64,000 nt of DNA, taken from Hartmannibacter diazotrophicus (lineage in GTDB: Bacteria > Pseudomonadota > Alphaproteobacteria > Rhizobiales > Pleomorphomonadaceae). Shown in pieces: positions 35,740 through 45,294 of the stretch. Both the position numbers and the translations under genes were made by a program. A model generated the notes under the pieces. It did no database searches. It was not told where the DNA came from and saw nothing but the letters and a program-made list of their open reading frames with translations. Location of the stretch: contig NZ_LT960614.1 of assembly GCF_900231165.1 (NCBI RefSeq), positions 1,982,550 through 2,046,549 on the forward strand. The letters are read 5' to 3'. Positions within the stretch are counted from its first letter, which is position 1, and every line of letters begins with the position of its first letter.

Positions 35740-36141
35740 GGTCCTGAAGGTCTTTGCGGGAAAGCGTCGCTTGGCGGTTCGCCGTTACGACTGCGAAGGG
35801 GAAAACGACACGCAGAAGGATTGGAAACGCATCTGCGGTGCGAGAATGGATCGAAACAGGCGCTCACCGGAATGGAGCGGCAAGGCTGCCTCGGTTTCTG
35901 TCTTCATCGGGTTCAATGCACGCGGCATTGCGTATCCAGGTTCTCTTCGCGCCGCCCGGCCGTCCTGACAGGCGGGCCCGTCGGTCAGCTGAGGTTTGGC
36001 GATGCGGCCTCGGCGGCCGGTATAGCCAGGCCGGATGACAGTGCTGCGCGATATCCGGCTCATTCCGAAAGCCTCGAAAGAGCACGGGACAAGGCGCGCG
36101 GACCTCGATCCGCGACGCCTTCATATATGCCTTTTGGCCAA
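35740..36141. other. Gene-free interval upstream of accB
   Basis: I see no coding sequence and no similarity to aroQ in any frame. It should carry the accBC promoter. Confidence 0.55.
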
Positions 36142-36180
36142 GAAAAAAGGCAAAAGCCGCAAGTCGCCTCCGGCTTTTGC
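36142..36180 (-). terminator. Rho-independent terminator of the DsbA-like gene
   Basis: A GCAAAAGCCG/CGGCTTTTGC stem with an 11-base loop is followed on the minus strand by TTTTTT. Confidence 0.9.
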
Positions 36181-36236
36181 GCAATGCATGACAATTTATT
36201 GACAGCGACGATCGGTCGAGGACCGGCCTGCTGGGA

Positions 36237-37013
36237 TCAGCAGGTCGCCTTACCGCAGGTGCGCATGTCCTGGATCTTGCTCTGAAGCTCGTCGAGCCCG
36301 ACGGCGCCGAAGACGATCTCCTGGCCGATGACGTAGGTGGGGGTCCCGGAAAGACCGAGCTTCTGGGCGACCTGATAGGCTTCCTCGAGCGTCTTGCCGA
36401 CCTCCGGATCGGAGGTGCGGGCCTTCACCGCGTCCCGGTCGAGGCCGGCTTCCTCGGCCGCATCGAGGGCCTTGGCCTCATCCGCCTGGCCGCGTCCGCC
36501 AAGCAGGATGTTGTGGAACTCGCCGTATTTTTCCGGCGCGATGAGGTTCACCGCCACGGCCACCTTGGCCGCCTCGACCGAGCCCGGTCCGAGAATCGGG
36601 AATTCCTTCAGGATGATCTTGACGTCCTTGTCGTCCTTCAGGATCGCCTGCATGTCCCCGAGGGCGCGCTTGCAGTAGCCGCAGTTGTAGTCGAAGAACT
36701 CGACGAGGGCGACCTTGGCATCGGGATTGCCGAGGACGACCTGGCGCGGCGAATTGAAGAGAACGTCGCTGGCTTCGGCGACGGAATCGGCACGCTTGGC
36801 GTTCTCGGCCTCCGTCTGCCGGCGGTCGAGTTCGGCGAGGGCTTCCTGGATGACCTCCGGATGCGCGATCAGGTAGTCGTGCACGATCTGCTCGATCGCG
36901 GTCTTGTCCGCCGTCGAAATGTCCTGTGCCGCAGCGGGAAGGGCCGTGGCGCCGACCAGCGCCATCGCGGCGGCGGCAAGAGCGGCGGAGCGGAGAAAGA
37001 ACGGAAGCGTCAT
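36237..37013 (-). CDS. DsbA-family periplasmic thiol-disulfide protein
   Basis: 258 residues. A Sec signal (MTLPFFLRSAALAAAAMALVGATALPAAA) precedes a helical N-terminal extension and a thioredoxin fold with active-site CGYC at 111-114 and the cis-Pro loop SGTPTYV. The ~60-residue N-terminal helix before the fold is typical of alphaproteobacterial DsbA/Com1-like proteins, which may oxidise or isomerise disulfides. A C-terminal CGKATC adds two extra cysteines. ATG at 37013 used; an upstream TTG would add five residues. The M48 protease lies just upstream on the same strand. Confidence 0.94.
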   Translation of the reverse strand: MTLPFFLRSAALAAAAMALVGATALPAAAQDISTADKTAIEQIVHDYLIAHPEVIQEALAELDRRQTEAENAKRADSVAEASDVLFNSPRQVVLGNPDAKVALVEFFDYNCGYCKRALGDMQAILKDDKDVKIILKEFPILGPGSVEAAKVAVAVNLIAPEKYGEFHNILLGGRGQADEAKALDAAEEAGLDRDAVKARTSDPEVGKTLEEAYQVAQKLGLSGTPTYVIGQEIVFGAVGLDELQSKIQDMRTCGKATC

Positions 37014-37111
37014 CAAGTTGTCTCTCAATAGGCGTTGGTGCCGATCGGCGAAGCCCTTTGACGGGCAATGGTATCAAATCCCCGTGAAGATCGGGACGAA
37101 GGGGTGCCCGG

Positions 37112-38476
37112 TCAAGGCCGTCGCGGCGACTGGTTCACGATGTCCTCCGCGCGCAGCCAGGCCGGCGTTCCTCGTTTGAGCGCTTCGCGCGCCCGCGCCG
37201 CATACTGCCTCGCCGACGTGATGTCGCCGGCCGCCAGATAGCCTTCGGCGGTGGCAAGGTCCGCCAGCGGAATGTTGCCCGACCGCGCATAGGCGATCCC
37301 GAGCTGACGGTAGCCGATGGCCGCGTCGGGATCGTCGGCAAGGCCCTTGCGCAGATTGGCGATGGCGTCATTGAGGTATTTGTCGTTGCCGCTGGCAACC
37401 TGGGCATGGCCGAGCATGACCTTGAGGTATCCGGAGCTCGGCGCCAGGGAGACAGCCGTCTGGTACGGGCCGATGCTGGCGCCGGGCTTGCCCGTCTCGA
37501 TCAGGATCTGGCCCTTGAGCTCGTGGAACCAGGGGTTTTTCGGCTGGCGCTTGATCAGGCCGTCGACCTTGGCGAGTGCGTCCGTCGGGCTGCCGATCCG
37601 GTAGGCGAGGATGGCCTGCGCGTAAGCGGCGGGCAGGCTGTCGTCCGACTTCGGATAGACCTTCGCGACCTTCTGCGGGCTGTCCACGAAGGCGATGAAC
37701 TTCGCCCGCACCAGTTCATGCCGCGCCACGAATGCCGGATCGTCCTTGGCGTTGAAATATTTCGACTTGCGGGCAACGGATTCGGCGTGGGAGAGCCGGT
37801 CGGAGGCCATCGGGTGGCTGCGCATATAGGGATCGCCATAGCGCGAGGCGAACAGGTCCTGGCTCGAAAGACGTTCGAAGACCGAGATCATTCCGCTGCC
37901 GGACTGGTGCGTCTTGGAAAGATACGTGAAGGCGGCACTGTCGGCCGACTGTTCCTGCCCGCGCTGATAGGCAAGGACGCTGCGCTGGGCGAATTGCTGG
38001 CCGGCGAGCGCGCCCGCGACGGCCCCCTGGCCGCTGCCGCCGGCAACACCCGCCGCAACGCCCCCGAGCGCGCCGATGATCGCCATGATGCGGGCGTTCT
38101 TCAGTTCCTCGCGAAGCTGCGCCAGATGACCGCCGGCAAGATGCCCGATCTCATGGGCAAGGATGCCGATCAGTTCGTTCGGCGTCCGGGTGTCCATGAT
38201 CGCGCCCGACGTCACGAAGATGTGGCGGTTGTCGGCGACGAAGGCATTGAATCGCTCGTCGTTGACGATCCGGATGTCGACATTGGAACTGCCGAGCCCG
38301 GCGACCTTGAGCAGCGGACGGGCATAGTCGGCGATGAGGGCTTCCGCCTCCGCGTCGCGGACAAGCGGGATGGAGCGGCTGCTCTTTTCAACGGCTGTGG
38401 CAGGCAGAACCTGAGAAACGACGAGCGCCAGCGACATGCTGACGACGACGAGGCGCTTGACCAGTGTGATTGCCAT
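37112..38476 (-). CDS. Periplasmic M48-family metalloprotease (BepA-like)
   Basis: 454 residues. Signal peptide, then a Zn protease domain with HEIGH at 108-112 and the third ligand in QEQSADSAA; a Gly/Ala-rich hydrophobic loop follows the motif. The C-terminal ~200 residues contain TPR-like helices (LAKVDGLIKRQPKNPWFHEL, LNDAIANLRKGLADDPDAAI). BepA-type proteins control outer-membrane assembly and degrade misassembled porins. GGGAG precedes the ATG. It is divergent from the aminotransferase and probably cotranscribed with the DsbA-like gene (98-bp gap). Confidence 0.95.
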   Translation of the reverse strand: MAITLVKRLVVVSMSLALVVSQVLPATAVEKSSRSIPLVRDAEAEALIADYARPLLKVAGLGSSNVDIRIVNDERFNAFVADNRHIFVTSGAIMDTRTPNELIGILAHEIGHLAGGHLAQLREELKNARIMAIIGALGGVAAGVAGGSGQGAVAGALAGQQFAQRSVLAYQRGQEQSADSAAFTYLSKTHQSGSGMISVFERLSSQDLFASRYGDPYMRSHPMASDRLSHAESVARKSKYFNAKDDPAFVARHELVRAKFIAFVDSPQKVAKVYPKSDDSLPAAYAQAILAYRIGSPTDALAKVDGLIKRQPKNPWFHELKGQILIETGKPGASIGPYQTAVSLAPSSGYLKVMLGHAQVASGNDKYLNDAIANLRKGLADDPDAAIGYRQLGIAYARSGNIPLADLATAEGYLAAGDITSARQYAARAREALKRGTPAWLRAEDIVNQSPRRP

Positions 38477-38723
38477 GATCTCCCAAGCGTCTTGGCTCAC
38501 GCGGAGCCGCTTTGTTCAATTGTTGTCCATTGGTACCGCTTCGAACGGCACGGCTCAACTGCGGACCGTCAGATCACCGATCAATTGTTGGCCAGCGATC
38601 GGCGCAATTCTTCGCTGGAGACTTGCAGGTGCCGTGCGGCATGCCCGTCGGCGGAAGTGGTTGCCAAAGCTCCTGCGGATCGCCAGCATGGCGCAAATTT
38701 CTGTCGAGTCCCGGTGAAGTCCA

Positions 38724-39878
38724 ATGCCCGTAAAGCTTTCCAGGCGCAGTGCCGTCGAACCCTTCCGCGCGATGGACGTGATGTCGTCCGCCTTTGCGCT
38801 GGAGCGCGCCGGCCGCAGCATCATCCACATGGAAGTGGGCGAACCCGGGGCGCCGACGCCCCGCGCCGTACGCGAGGCGGCGGAAGCGGCCTTGCGCAAC
38901 GGACGCATCGCCTACACCGAAGCGCTCGGTCAGCCGGCGCTTCGTGCCCGCATCGCCCGGCACTACGGCGAAGCCTACGGCATCGATCTGGCGCCCGAAC
39001 GGATCGTCGTCACGACCGGCTCGTCCGGTGGCTTCAATCTCGCCTTTCTCGCGCTCTTCGACGTCGGCGACCGGATCGGTCTTCCGACGCCGGGCTATCC
39101 TGCCTATCGCAACATCCTGAAGGCGCTGGGTCTTGAGGTCGTCGAGATCCCCACAACCGTGGAAAGTCGCTGGGCGATCACGCCGCAGATGCTTCAGGAG
39201 GCCGAGACGGGAGGCAAGCTGAAAGGCCTGATCGTTGCCAGTCCCAACAATCCGACCGGCACGATGATGAGGCCCGAAGACCTGAAGGCGCTGGTCGACG
39301 CCTGCGAGGCCGGCGATATTCGCCTGATCATGGACGAGATCTACCACGGCCTCGTCTATGACTTCCCGACGGCGACCGCGTTGCAATTCTCCGACGACGT
39401 CATCGTCGTCAACAGCTTCTCCAAATACTACTGCATGACCGGCTGGCGCATCGGCTGGATGGTCGTGCCGGCGGAAATTTCGCGCGCCTTCGAGTGCCTC
39501 GCGCAGAACCTCTCGATCTCGGTCAACTCTCTGTCGCAGCGGGCGGCCATCGCCGCCTTCGATGCGAAGGAGGAACTGGAGGAGGTCAAGGCCGGCTATG
39601 CCGCCAACAGGGCGCTTCTTCTGGAAGGGCTGCCGAAGGTCGGGCTCGATGATCTCCTGCCAGTCGACGGCGCCTTCTACGTCTATGCCAATGTCCGCCG
39701 TTTCACCAACGACAGCATGGACTTCGCACAGCGCATGCTGAACGAGGCCGGCGTTGCCGCAACGCCCGGCATCGACTTCGATACCGCGCGCGGAGAAGCC
39801 TACCTACGCTTTTCCTTCGCCGGCACGACGGCCGACATGGCCGAGGCGGTCGAACGGATCGGCCGCTGGCTTAAATAA
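38724..39878 (+). CDS. PLP-dependent aminotransferase, class I/II
   Basis: 384 residues, fold type I. HMEVGEPGAPTP at the N-terminal arm, NNPTGTMM, DEIYHGLVYD, and the cofactor lysine in NSFSKYYCMTGWRIGW. The closest recognisable group is the AspC/AraT-like aromatic/aspartate aminotransferases. Amino donor and acceptor cannot be fixed. It ends 15 nt before a strong bidirectional hairpin. Confidence 0.95.
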   Translation: MPVKLSRRSAVEPFRAMDVMSSAFALERAGRSIIHMEVGEPGAPTPRAVREAAEAALRNGRIAYTEALGQPALRARIARHYGEAYGIDLAPERIVVTTGSSGGFNLAFLALFDVGDRIGLPTPGYPAYRNILKALGLEVVEIPTTVESRWAITPQMLQEAETGGKLKGLIVASPNNPTGTMMRPEDLKALVDACEAGDIRLIMDEIYHGLVYDFPTATALQFSDDVIVVNSFSKYYCMTGWRIGWMVVPAEISRAFECLAQNLSISVNSLSQRAAIAAFDAKEELEEVKAGYAANRALLLEGLPKVGLDDLLPVDGAFYVYANVRRFTNDSMDFAQRMLNEAGVAATPGIDFDTARGEAYLRFSFAGTTADMAEAVERIGRWLK

Positions 39879-39893
39879 CGCTCCACAAAAAGA

Positions 39894-39918
39894 AAGGGCC
39901 GGCGAAACGCCGGCCCTT
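39894..39918. terminator. Bidirectional terminator
   Basis: A perfect 11-bp stem, AAGGGCCGGCG/CGCCGGCCCTT, with an AAA loop lies between convergent genes. The minus strand continues TTTCTTTTTG, so it best ends the L,D-transpeptidase message; it may also serve the aminotransferase. Confidence 0.88.
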
Positions 39919-39948
39919 CGAAACTTCCTTGAAACCGTCGGGAACGGC

Positions 39949-40548
39949 TCAGTGCTCGACGACGACCCGGGTGCCGACGTTGACGCGCTCGTAGAGGTCG
40001 ACGACGTCGTTGTTGGCCATGCGGATGCAGCCGGACGAAACGGCCTGGCCGATCGTCCACGGCTCAGCGGTGCCATGAATGCGGTAGATCGTCGAGCCGA
40101 TATACATGGCGCGGGCACCAAGCGGATTATCCGGGCCGCCGGCCATGTGATAGGGCAGGTCCGGCTGGCGGGTGCGCATGCGCGGCGGCGGGGTCCAGCC
40201 CGGCCACTCGGCCTTGCGGGTCACGGTGTGCGTGCCGGACCAGGTGAAGCCCGGACGGCCGACGCCGATGCCGTATTTGATCGCCTTGCCGTCGCCGAGC
40301 ACGTAGTAGAGCCGGCGCTCCGCCGTGTTCACCACGATGGTGCCCTTGCTGTACTTGCTGCTGTAATCGACGACTTCCTTGCTGATCGGCGATTCCATCG
40401 AACGCTGGGCTTTGGTCGTGGAGTGAATGGCGTTGGGAATCCGCCAGACAGCGCCACCGGTTTCGATCGCCTGGGCGCCAGTGGAGGAAAGGGAAAACAC
40501 TGCGGCCGCCGTCAGGAGGCCGGACAGGAAAAGAGACGAGGTGCGCAT
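39949..40548 (-). CDS. L,D-transpeptidase (YkuD family)
   Basis: Periplasmic peptidoglycan cross-linker, 199 residues. Signal peptide to about residue 27, then the YkuD domain: IVVNTAERRLYYVLGDGKAI, and the catalytic motif with His158 in RIHGTAEPWTIGQAVSSGCIRM and nucleophile Cys174. In rhizobia such enzymes make 3-3 cross-links or attach lipoproteins. No good ribosome site precedes the ATG, but the start gives a proper signal. Confidence 0.95.
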   Translation of the reverse strand: MRTSSLFLSGLLTAAAVFSLSSTGAQAIETGGAVWRIPNAIHSTTKAQRSMESPISKEVVDYSSKYSKGTIVVNTAERRLYYVLGDGKAIKYGIGVGRPGFTWSGTHTVTRKAEWPGWTPPPRMRTRQPDLPYHMAGGPDNPLGARAMYIGSTIYRIHGTAEPWTIGQAVSSGCIRMANNDVVDLYERVNVGTRVVVEH

Positions 40549-40820
40549 GGTCAAACGAATCTCAGCCCTTGGGGATGGAGAAAAATGAACGATTGTTGCA
40601 TGCGGCCCGAAGCCGGCTCGGTCCGCCCCTGTCAAATATAGGGCGGCACAACGGTTCCTGAAACACATGCCGGAATCAACGGTCACGATGCCGATAGGTT
40701 CCCTTATGTTCAAGGCCGGAAGAACGGTTCGCAACATTGCCGATGAGGTCGGACGCAAACTGTGACCGATCGGCAACGCAAACCCGAGATCCCGGCCCCG
40801 ATAAGGGGATCTACCGATCG

Positions 40821-42452
40821 CTATCCTAGGTTCAATTCCTTGAAGAAATCGTTGCCTTTGTCGTCGATCACGATGAAGGCCGGAAAATCTTCGACCTCGA
40901 TTCGCCAGATGGCTTCCATCCCGAGCTCGGCGAATTCGACCACCTCGACCTTCTTGATGCAGTCCTGCGCAAGCCGGGCGGCGGGTCCGCCGATCGAGCC
41001 GAGATAGAAGCCTCCGTGCTTGGCGCAGGCGTCCCGGACGGCCTTGGAGCGGTTGCCCTTGGCCAGCATCACCATCGAGCCGCCGTAGGACTGGAACTGA
41101 TCGACATAGGAATCCATGCGTCCGGCGGTCGTCGGACCGAAGGAGCCTGAGGCATAGCCAGTCGGCGTCTTTGCCGGGCCGGCATAGTAGATCGGGTGGT
41201 TCTTGAAATAGTCGGGAAGCTCGCCGCCGCTTTCCAGTCTCTCGCGCAGCTTGGCGTGGGCAAGGTCGCGCGCGACGATGATCGGCCCGCTGAGCGACAG
41301 GCGCGTCTTCACAGGGTATTTCGACAGCGTGGCGAGGATTTCGCTCATCGGCTTCGTGAGATCGATCTTCACCACGTCGCCGCCGAGATGGCTCTCGTCG
41401 ATCTCCGGCATGTATTTGGCGGGGTTTGCCTCGAGGCGTTCCAGGAAGATGCCGTCCCTGGTGATCTTGCCCTTGGCCTGACGGTCGGCGGAGCACGAAA
41501 CGCCGATGCCGATCGGCAGCGACGCGCCATGGCGGGGCAGGCGGATGACCCTGACGTCGTGGCAGAAATACTTGCCGCCAAACTGCGCGCCGACCCCGGT
41601 CGCCTGCGTCGCCTTGAAGATCTCCTCTTCAAGGGCGAGGTCGCGGAAGGCATGGCCGTCGTCGGAACCCGACGTCGGCAACTCGTCGAGATATTTTGTC
41701 GAGGCGAGTTTGACGGTCTTCAGGTTCATCTCCGCCGATGTTCCGCCGACGACGATGGCAAGATGATAGGGCGGGCAGGCGGCCGTTCCGAGGGTGAGGA
41801 TCTTTTCCTTGATGAAGTCGACCAGCCGGTCGTGCGTCAGCAGCGAGGGCGTCCCCTGGAACAGGAAGGTCTTGTTGGCCGATCCGCCGCCCTTGGCGAT
41901 GAACAGGAACTTGTAGGCGTCCTCGCCCTCTTCATAGATGTCGATCTGGGCCGGCAGGTTGTTGCGGGTGTTCTTTTCCTCGAACATCGACAGCGGTGCG
42001 AGCTGCGAATAGCGCAGGTTCTTCTTCTCATAGGCGTCGAGCACGCCCTTGGAGATCGCGGCCTCGTCGCCGCCCTTGGTGAAGACGCGACGGCCCTTCT
42101 TGGCCATGACGATCGCCGTTCCGGTGTCCTGGCACATCGGCAGGATGCCGCCGGCGGAGATGTTGGCGTTCTTCATGAGGTCGTAGGCAACGAAGCGGTC
42201 GTTGTCGGTCGCTTCCGGATCTTCCAGAATCTTCGCCAGTTGCTCCAGATGAGCGGGACGCAGCAGATGGTTGATATCCGCGAAGGCCGCTTCGGAAAGG
42301 AGGCGGATGCCCTCCGGATCGACCTTCAGGATTTCCTCGCCCTCGAACTCGGCCACCGAGACGAAATCGCCGGAAAGCTTCCGGTACTCGGTCGTATCGG
42401 GTCCCAGCGGGAAAAGTCCCTTGTTCGCCTCGGAAAGGATGGGCGCATTCAT
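40821..42452 (-). CDS. Fumarate hydratase, class I (iron-sulfur)
   Basis: TCA-cycle enzyme interconverting fumarate and malate, 543 residues of the two-part (alpha plus beta) class I type. The three [4Fe-4S] cysteines are Cys107 in [10 protein letters not shown], one in GTAACPPYH and one in GVSCSADRQ. The C-terminal beta domain begins around 370 ([12 protein letters not shown]) and includes [26 protein letters not shown] precedes the ATG. Oxygen-sensitive class I fumarases are common in this order. Confidence 0.97.
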   Translation of the reverse strand: MNAPILSEANKGLFPLGPDTTEYRKLSGDFVSVAEFEGEEILKVDPEGIRLLSEAAFADINHLLRPAHLEQLAKILEDPEATDNDRFVAYDLMKNANISAGGILPMCQDTGTAIVMAKKGRRVFTKGGDEAAISKGVLDAYEKKNLRYSQLAPLSMFEEKNTRNNLPAQIDIYEEGEDAYKFLFIAKGGGSANKTFLFQGTPSLLTHDRLVDFIKEKILTLGTAACPPYHLAIVVGGTSAEMNLKTVKLASTKYLDELPTSGSDDGHAFRDLALEEEIFKATQATGVGAQFGGKYFCHDVRVIRLPRHGASLPIGIGVSCSADRQAKGKITRDGIFLERLEANPAKYMPEIDESHLGGDVVKIDLTKPMSEILATLSKYPVKTRLSLSGPIIVARDLAHAKLRERLESGGELPDYFKNHPIYYAGPAKTPTGYASGSFGPTTAGRMDSYVDQFQSYGGSMVMLAKGNRSKAVRDACAKHGGFYLGSIGGPAARLAQDCIKKVEVVEFAELGMEAIWRIEVEDFPAFIVIDDKGNDFFKELNLG

Positions 42453-42711
42453 GAGCGAGCCTCCTGTTGGTCGTGCGGCGCCCGGCGGGAAAGGGCCGAT
42501 ACGTTGACCTCGCAAGACAACGTTGAAAGCGCCGCACCTTGGATCTGTTCCGGGGTTCTACTCCCGATGCGGCGGCGCCATCAATGCCGCGATCTCATAT
42601 TTTGGTCGCAGTTCAAACGAGTTGGCGCAATGGTGCGGACGTTTCTTGGTTGCAATGCAAAAATGCATAAGTATTTTTCAGAATAGAAATTGGCATGCCA
42701 ATTTTTTCCCG
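42453..42711. other. Fumarase promoter side of a 726-bp gene-poor gap
   Basis: It should contain the fumarase promoter. A strikingly A+T-rich patch is at 42650-42710. No gene supported. Confidence 0.5.
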
Positions 42712-42727
42712 TTAACATCCCGTTAAG
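42712..42727 (+). promoter_or_regulatory. Full CtrA-type box
   Basis: TTAA-N7-TTAAG. The spacing matches the CtrA consensus (TTAA-N7-TTAA(C)). It heads a short transcription-unit candidate that ends at the terminator at 42892. Confidence 0.6.
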
Positions 42728-42749
42728 AAATGGGGAGCAGCATCAAACC

Positions 42750-42932
42750 ATGGCAGGGCGCAGCGTCGTTCTGCATGGGCATAGTCCGATTATCGGATCC
42801 TGTTCAGCACCAGGATATGCTCACCAGAATAAAAAGGAAGATGATCTCTACGTACTGAGTTGATCGTCTTTCCAAACTTGAAGCCAGTCAGGGAGGTCCG
42901 GCGGAAACGCCGTGACCTCCTTTGTCTTTTTG
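42750..42932 (+). ncRNA. Candidate CtrA-linked small RNA or small-protein message
   Basis: From the CtrA box a transcript of about 175-180 nt would run to a very strong terminator without crossing a conventional gene. Two small frames lie inside: 37 codons from the ATG at 42750 (ends KKEDDLYVLS, stop 42863; GGGGAG is about 12 bases upstream) and 27 codons from 42775. If the box overlaps the -35 region, transcription would start near 42755, which leaves out the first ATG and favours an RNA or the shorter frame. I cannot decide between them. Confidence 0.4.
42892..42932 (+). terminator. Strong rho-independent terminator with GAAA loop
   Basis: The 12-bp stem (GGAGGTC-C-GGCG with its complement, one bulge) has a GAAA tetraloop and is followed by TTTGTCTTTTT. 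No conventional gene ends here, so it ends the small unit starting near 42750. The stretch on to 43178 has no other gene. Confidence 0.92.
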
Positions 42933-43178
42933 GCGGTCCCGCAACGGCGGTCAGGGCGCAAGGACCTGACAAAGCCGGGGGGGTGCCGAAGAGAGGAACT
43001 GGCGGGAGCAAAACAAATTCGGCGTCGCCGGTCGCGGACCGGTCACGGACGAGAAAACGGTTGGGAAAGGAACGCCAGGGGGGTGGAAGGGCGGGCTGCC
43101 GTGACAGCGGCATGCGCGGCCGATCGCTTCAACCCTTGACTTGTGCGCCCAGGAGAAGGTGGCGCGCCAGGAGGTCAA

Positions 43179-43385
43179 ATGGAACTGCTTCTGTCGATCT
43201 GTCTCGTTTCGTCACCTGCGGACTGCCGCAGCGAAAACATCACCGTGTCCATGGAAGCGACCGCTCCCATGGCATGCATGATGACAGCCCAGCAAACCAT
43301 CGCCCAATGGCAGGAATCCCATCCCAAATGGCGGGTCGCTCGCTGGAAATGTGGACAGACCAATCGGAAGCAGGTCGCGATCTGA
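43179..43385 (+). CDS. Small conserved-looking cytosolic protein, 68 residues
   Basis: It starts MELLLSICLVSSPADCRSEN and ends with ESHPKWRVARWKCGQTNRKQ. Features are four cysteines and a Trp-rich, basic end; short proteins of this style (xAxWQxxHPxWRVxRWKC) occur widely in rhizobia. The ribosome site AGGAGGTCAA is excellent. Function unknown. It precedes the gamma-carbonic anhydrase by about 218 bp. Confidence 0.82.
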   Translation: MELLLSICLVSSPADCRSENITVSMEATAPMACMMTAQQTIAQWQESHPKWRVARWKCGQTNRKQVAI

Positions 43386-43603
43386 ACGTCCGCGTACCCC
43401 ATCCGGCAATACCCTAGCACCTTGAAATTGAACCGCTGGATGGCTTAGCACGAGTGCGCGATTCGTCGCAGGGTGGCAAAGCTCCTCTGGCTTGCCCCCT
43501 GCAGACCGTTGAATTCACGGCCTCGCCGCGATACTGCGCGGTGGGGGATGGTTGTTGCGCGCGTTTCCGGCCGTTCCCGACCTGAAAGAGGGGGAAGGGC
43601 CGA

Positions 43604-44128
43604 ATGCCGATCTACACACTCGATGGAATAGCGCCGACGCTGGCGCCGGAAGGCTGCTGGGTGGCGCCCTGCGCGACGCTTGTCGGTCGCATCGTGCTCG
43701 AGGCGGACGCCAGCGTCTGGTTCGGCTGCGTTCTTCGCGGCGACAATGAGGAAATCCGCATCGGTCGCGGATCGAATGTGCAGGACGTCTGCGTTCTCCA
43801 CACGGATATGGGCTTTCCGCTCACGATCGGCCCGAATTGCACGGTGGGCCACCGGGCCATCCTGCATGGCTGCACCATCGGCGAGAATTCGCTGATCGGC
43901 ATGGGGGCGACCCTCCTCAATGGCGCGAAAATCGGAAAAAACTGCCTGATCGGCGCCAATTCCCTCATTCCCGAGGGCAAGGAAATTCCCGACAATTCCC
44001 TCGTCATGGGCATGCCGGGAAAGGTCGTCCGTCAGATCGACGAGGCCGCCGCCGAGCGCATGCGCAAGACATCGGAGGGCTATGTGCGCAACTGGAAACG
44101 GTTCCGCGATGGCATGAAGCCGGTCTGA
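43604..44128 (+). CDS. Gamma-carbonic anhydrase family protein
   Basis: 174 residues of left-handed beta-helix with hexapeptide repeats. Zn-binding histidines are in VLHTDMG and [12 protein letters not shown]. Family members in proteobacteria (YrdA/CaiE-like) bind divalent metals and may hydrate CO2 or act on acyl-CoA; not every member is active. C-terminal helices ([19 protein letters not shown]) are typical. It converges on the transglutaminase-like gene. Confidence 0.94.
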   Translation: MPIYTLDGIAPTLAPEGCWVAPCATLVGRIVLEADASVWFGCVLRGDNEEIRIGRGSNVQDVCVLHTDMGFPLTIGPNCTVGHRAILHGCTIGENSLIGMGATLLNGAKIGKNCLIGANSLIPEGKEIPDNSLVMGMPGKVVRQIDEAAAERMRKTSEGYVRNWKRFRDGMKPV

Positions 44129-44154
44129 CCCGGAGCAGGCCGGAAATAAAGAAG

Positions 44155-44180
44155 GGCCGACCTCCGAGGAGGCCGGCCCG
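44155..44180. terminator. Hairpin between convergent genes
   Basis: GGGCCG-CCTCC...GGAGG-CGGCCC stem with an internal mismatch. The minus strand continues into CTTCTTTATTT, so it mainly serves the transglutaminase-like gene. Confidence 0.65.
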
Positions 44181-44258
44181 CTCGCCGTCATTCGAACCCG
44201 CGTTGGACAGGACGGGGTGCAGGATCGAATGAGCAGTCTGAGATCGGTGTGAGAGGGT

Positions 44259-44870
44259 TCAGCGGCGGATACTGCCGACTTCCACGGCGCGGTTGTCGCT
44301 GATCATGTCCCAGGCGTTCTGGATTTCGGACGACTGGCGTTTGACATAGTGATAGTCGGTGTCCGACCAGAGCCGGATGACGTCCGTCTTGTTGTCGAGG
44401 ATGAGATCGCCGCGGTTAGTGCGCACGGTGAGCACGGCGTGGCCATCGCCGACCTCGTCGCGCACGACGGTGACGAGCAATGCACTTGCCGGCCATCCGT
44501 CCTGAATGAGCGTGCGGCGCTTCAGCAGGACATAGTCCTCGCAGTCGCCCTTCAACGCCGGATAGGCCCAGCGCTCGACGACGCCGTAGATATCCATGTC
44601 CGTGGCCGGTTCGACGGCCGCATTGATGGTCCTGTTCACCGTATTGAGCTGGTTCAGCGTCGGCTTGGTCAGCTTCACCACAAGATCGCGGCGAGTGTAC
44701 TGTCCGCAGTCGCGCGGATTGTCCTTGCAGAACCCGACATAACCGATCGGCGCCGACGTCTTGCCAAGCAACTGCATTTCAGCGGCGGCAAGAGCACTGC
44801 CATTGAACTGAAGTATTGTTGCGAGTGTGATGGCAAAAACGGAGCAAAACTTCGAAACGATACGCGGCAT
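44259..44870 (-). CDS. Bacterial transglutaminase-like cysteine peptidase
   Basis: 203 residues, periplasmic. Signal peptide (VFAITLATILQFNGSALA), then the BTLCP (PF06035) fold with the triad Cys110 in LKGDCEDYVLLKR, His144 in DGHAVLTV and Asp159 in LILDNKT. LapG is a relative that cleaves an adhesin under cyclic-di-GMP control; single BTLCP genes are common in rhizobia without LapD. A PilZ protein is the next gene on the same strand, which might hint at cyclic-di-GMP links, but no LapD is here. Confidence 0.93.
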   Translation of the reverse strand: MPRIVSKFCSVFAITLATILQFNGSALAAAEMQLLGKTSAPIGYVGFCKDNPRDCGQYTRRDLVVKLTKPTLNQLNTVNRTINAAVEPATDMDIYGVVERWAYPALKGDCEDYVLLKRRTLIQDGWPASALLVTVVRDEVGDGHAVLTVRTNRGDLILDNKTDVIRLWSDTDYHYVKRQSSEIQNAWDMISDNRAVEVGSIRR

Positions 44871-45294
44871 TGCTTGTCTCTCTCTGTCTATGATGAGAGA
44901 GTGCCATAAGAAATTTGAATTGACGTGAAGTGTTACGGATAAAATGGACGATTAGAAGTAATAGAAATTCAAGAAAATCGAAGGAAAACGTTAAAATTAA
45001 CAAACTATGCGCATGGAAATATCGCGTTCATGCAATATTAGGCAATTCAACTTGTGTTTACGATTTCCGGCATGCCGCATGCGCGCGAACGCGTTCCGGC
45101 AAGCCGGAACCGTCGGTCGGCAGGGTCGGGGACTGTCGAGGAAAAAGGCGTTTGGTGCCGGCGGCCTTGGTCAGGCCAGGCTGACGCGGCAGGCATCGCG
45201 ACGACCGCTCATTTCCGGAAACCCTCCATCGGGTCGCCGGACCTTCGATGCAAACCCTCGGACGAGGTGCAAGCCGAATGGATCGGAGGAGGCG
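44871..45294. other. Gene-free interval with A+T-rich promoter zone
   Basis: The left half (to about 45050) is unusually A+T-rich and should hold the promoter of the transglutaminase-like gene. The right half is GC-rich and shows nothing I can support. Confidence 0.5.

Noticed and set aside
42790-43113. 107-codon minus-strand frame in the gene-poor gap
   Set aside because: Pro/Arg-rich translation, no ribosome site, and it runs against the strong + strand terminator at 42892.
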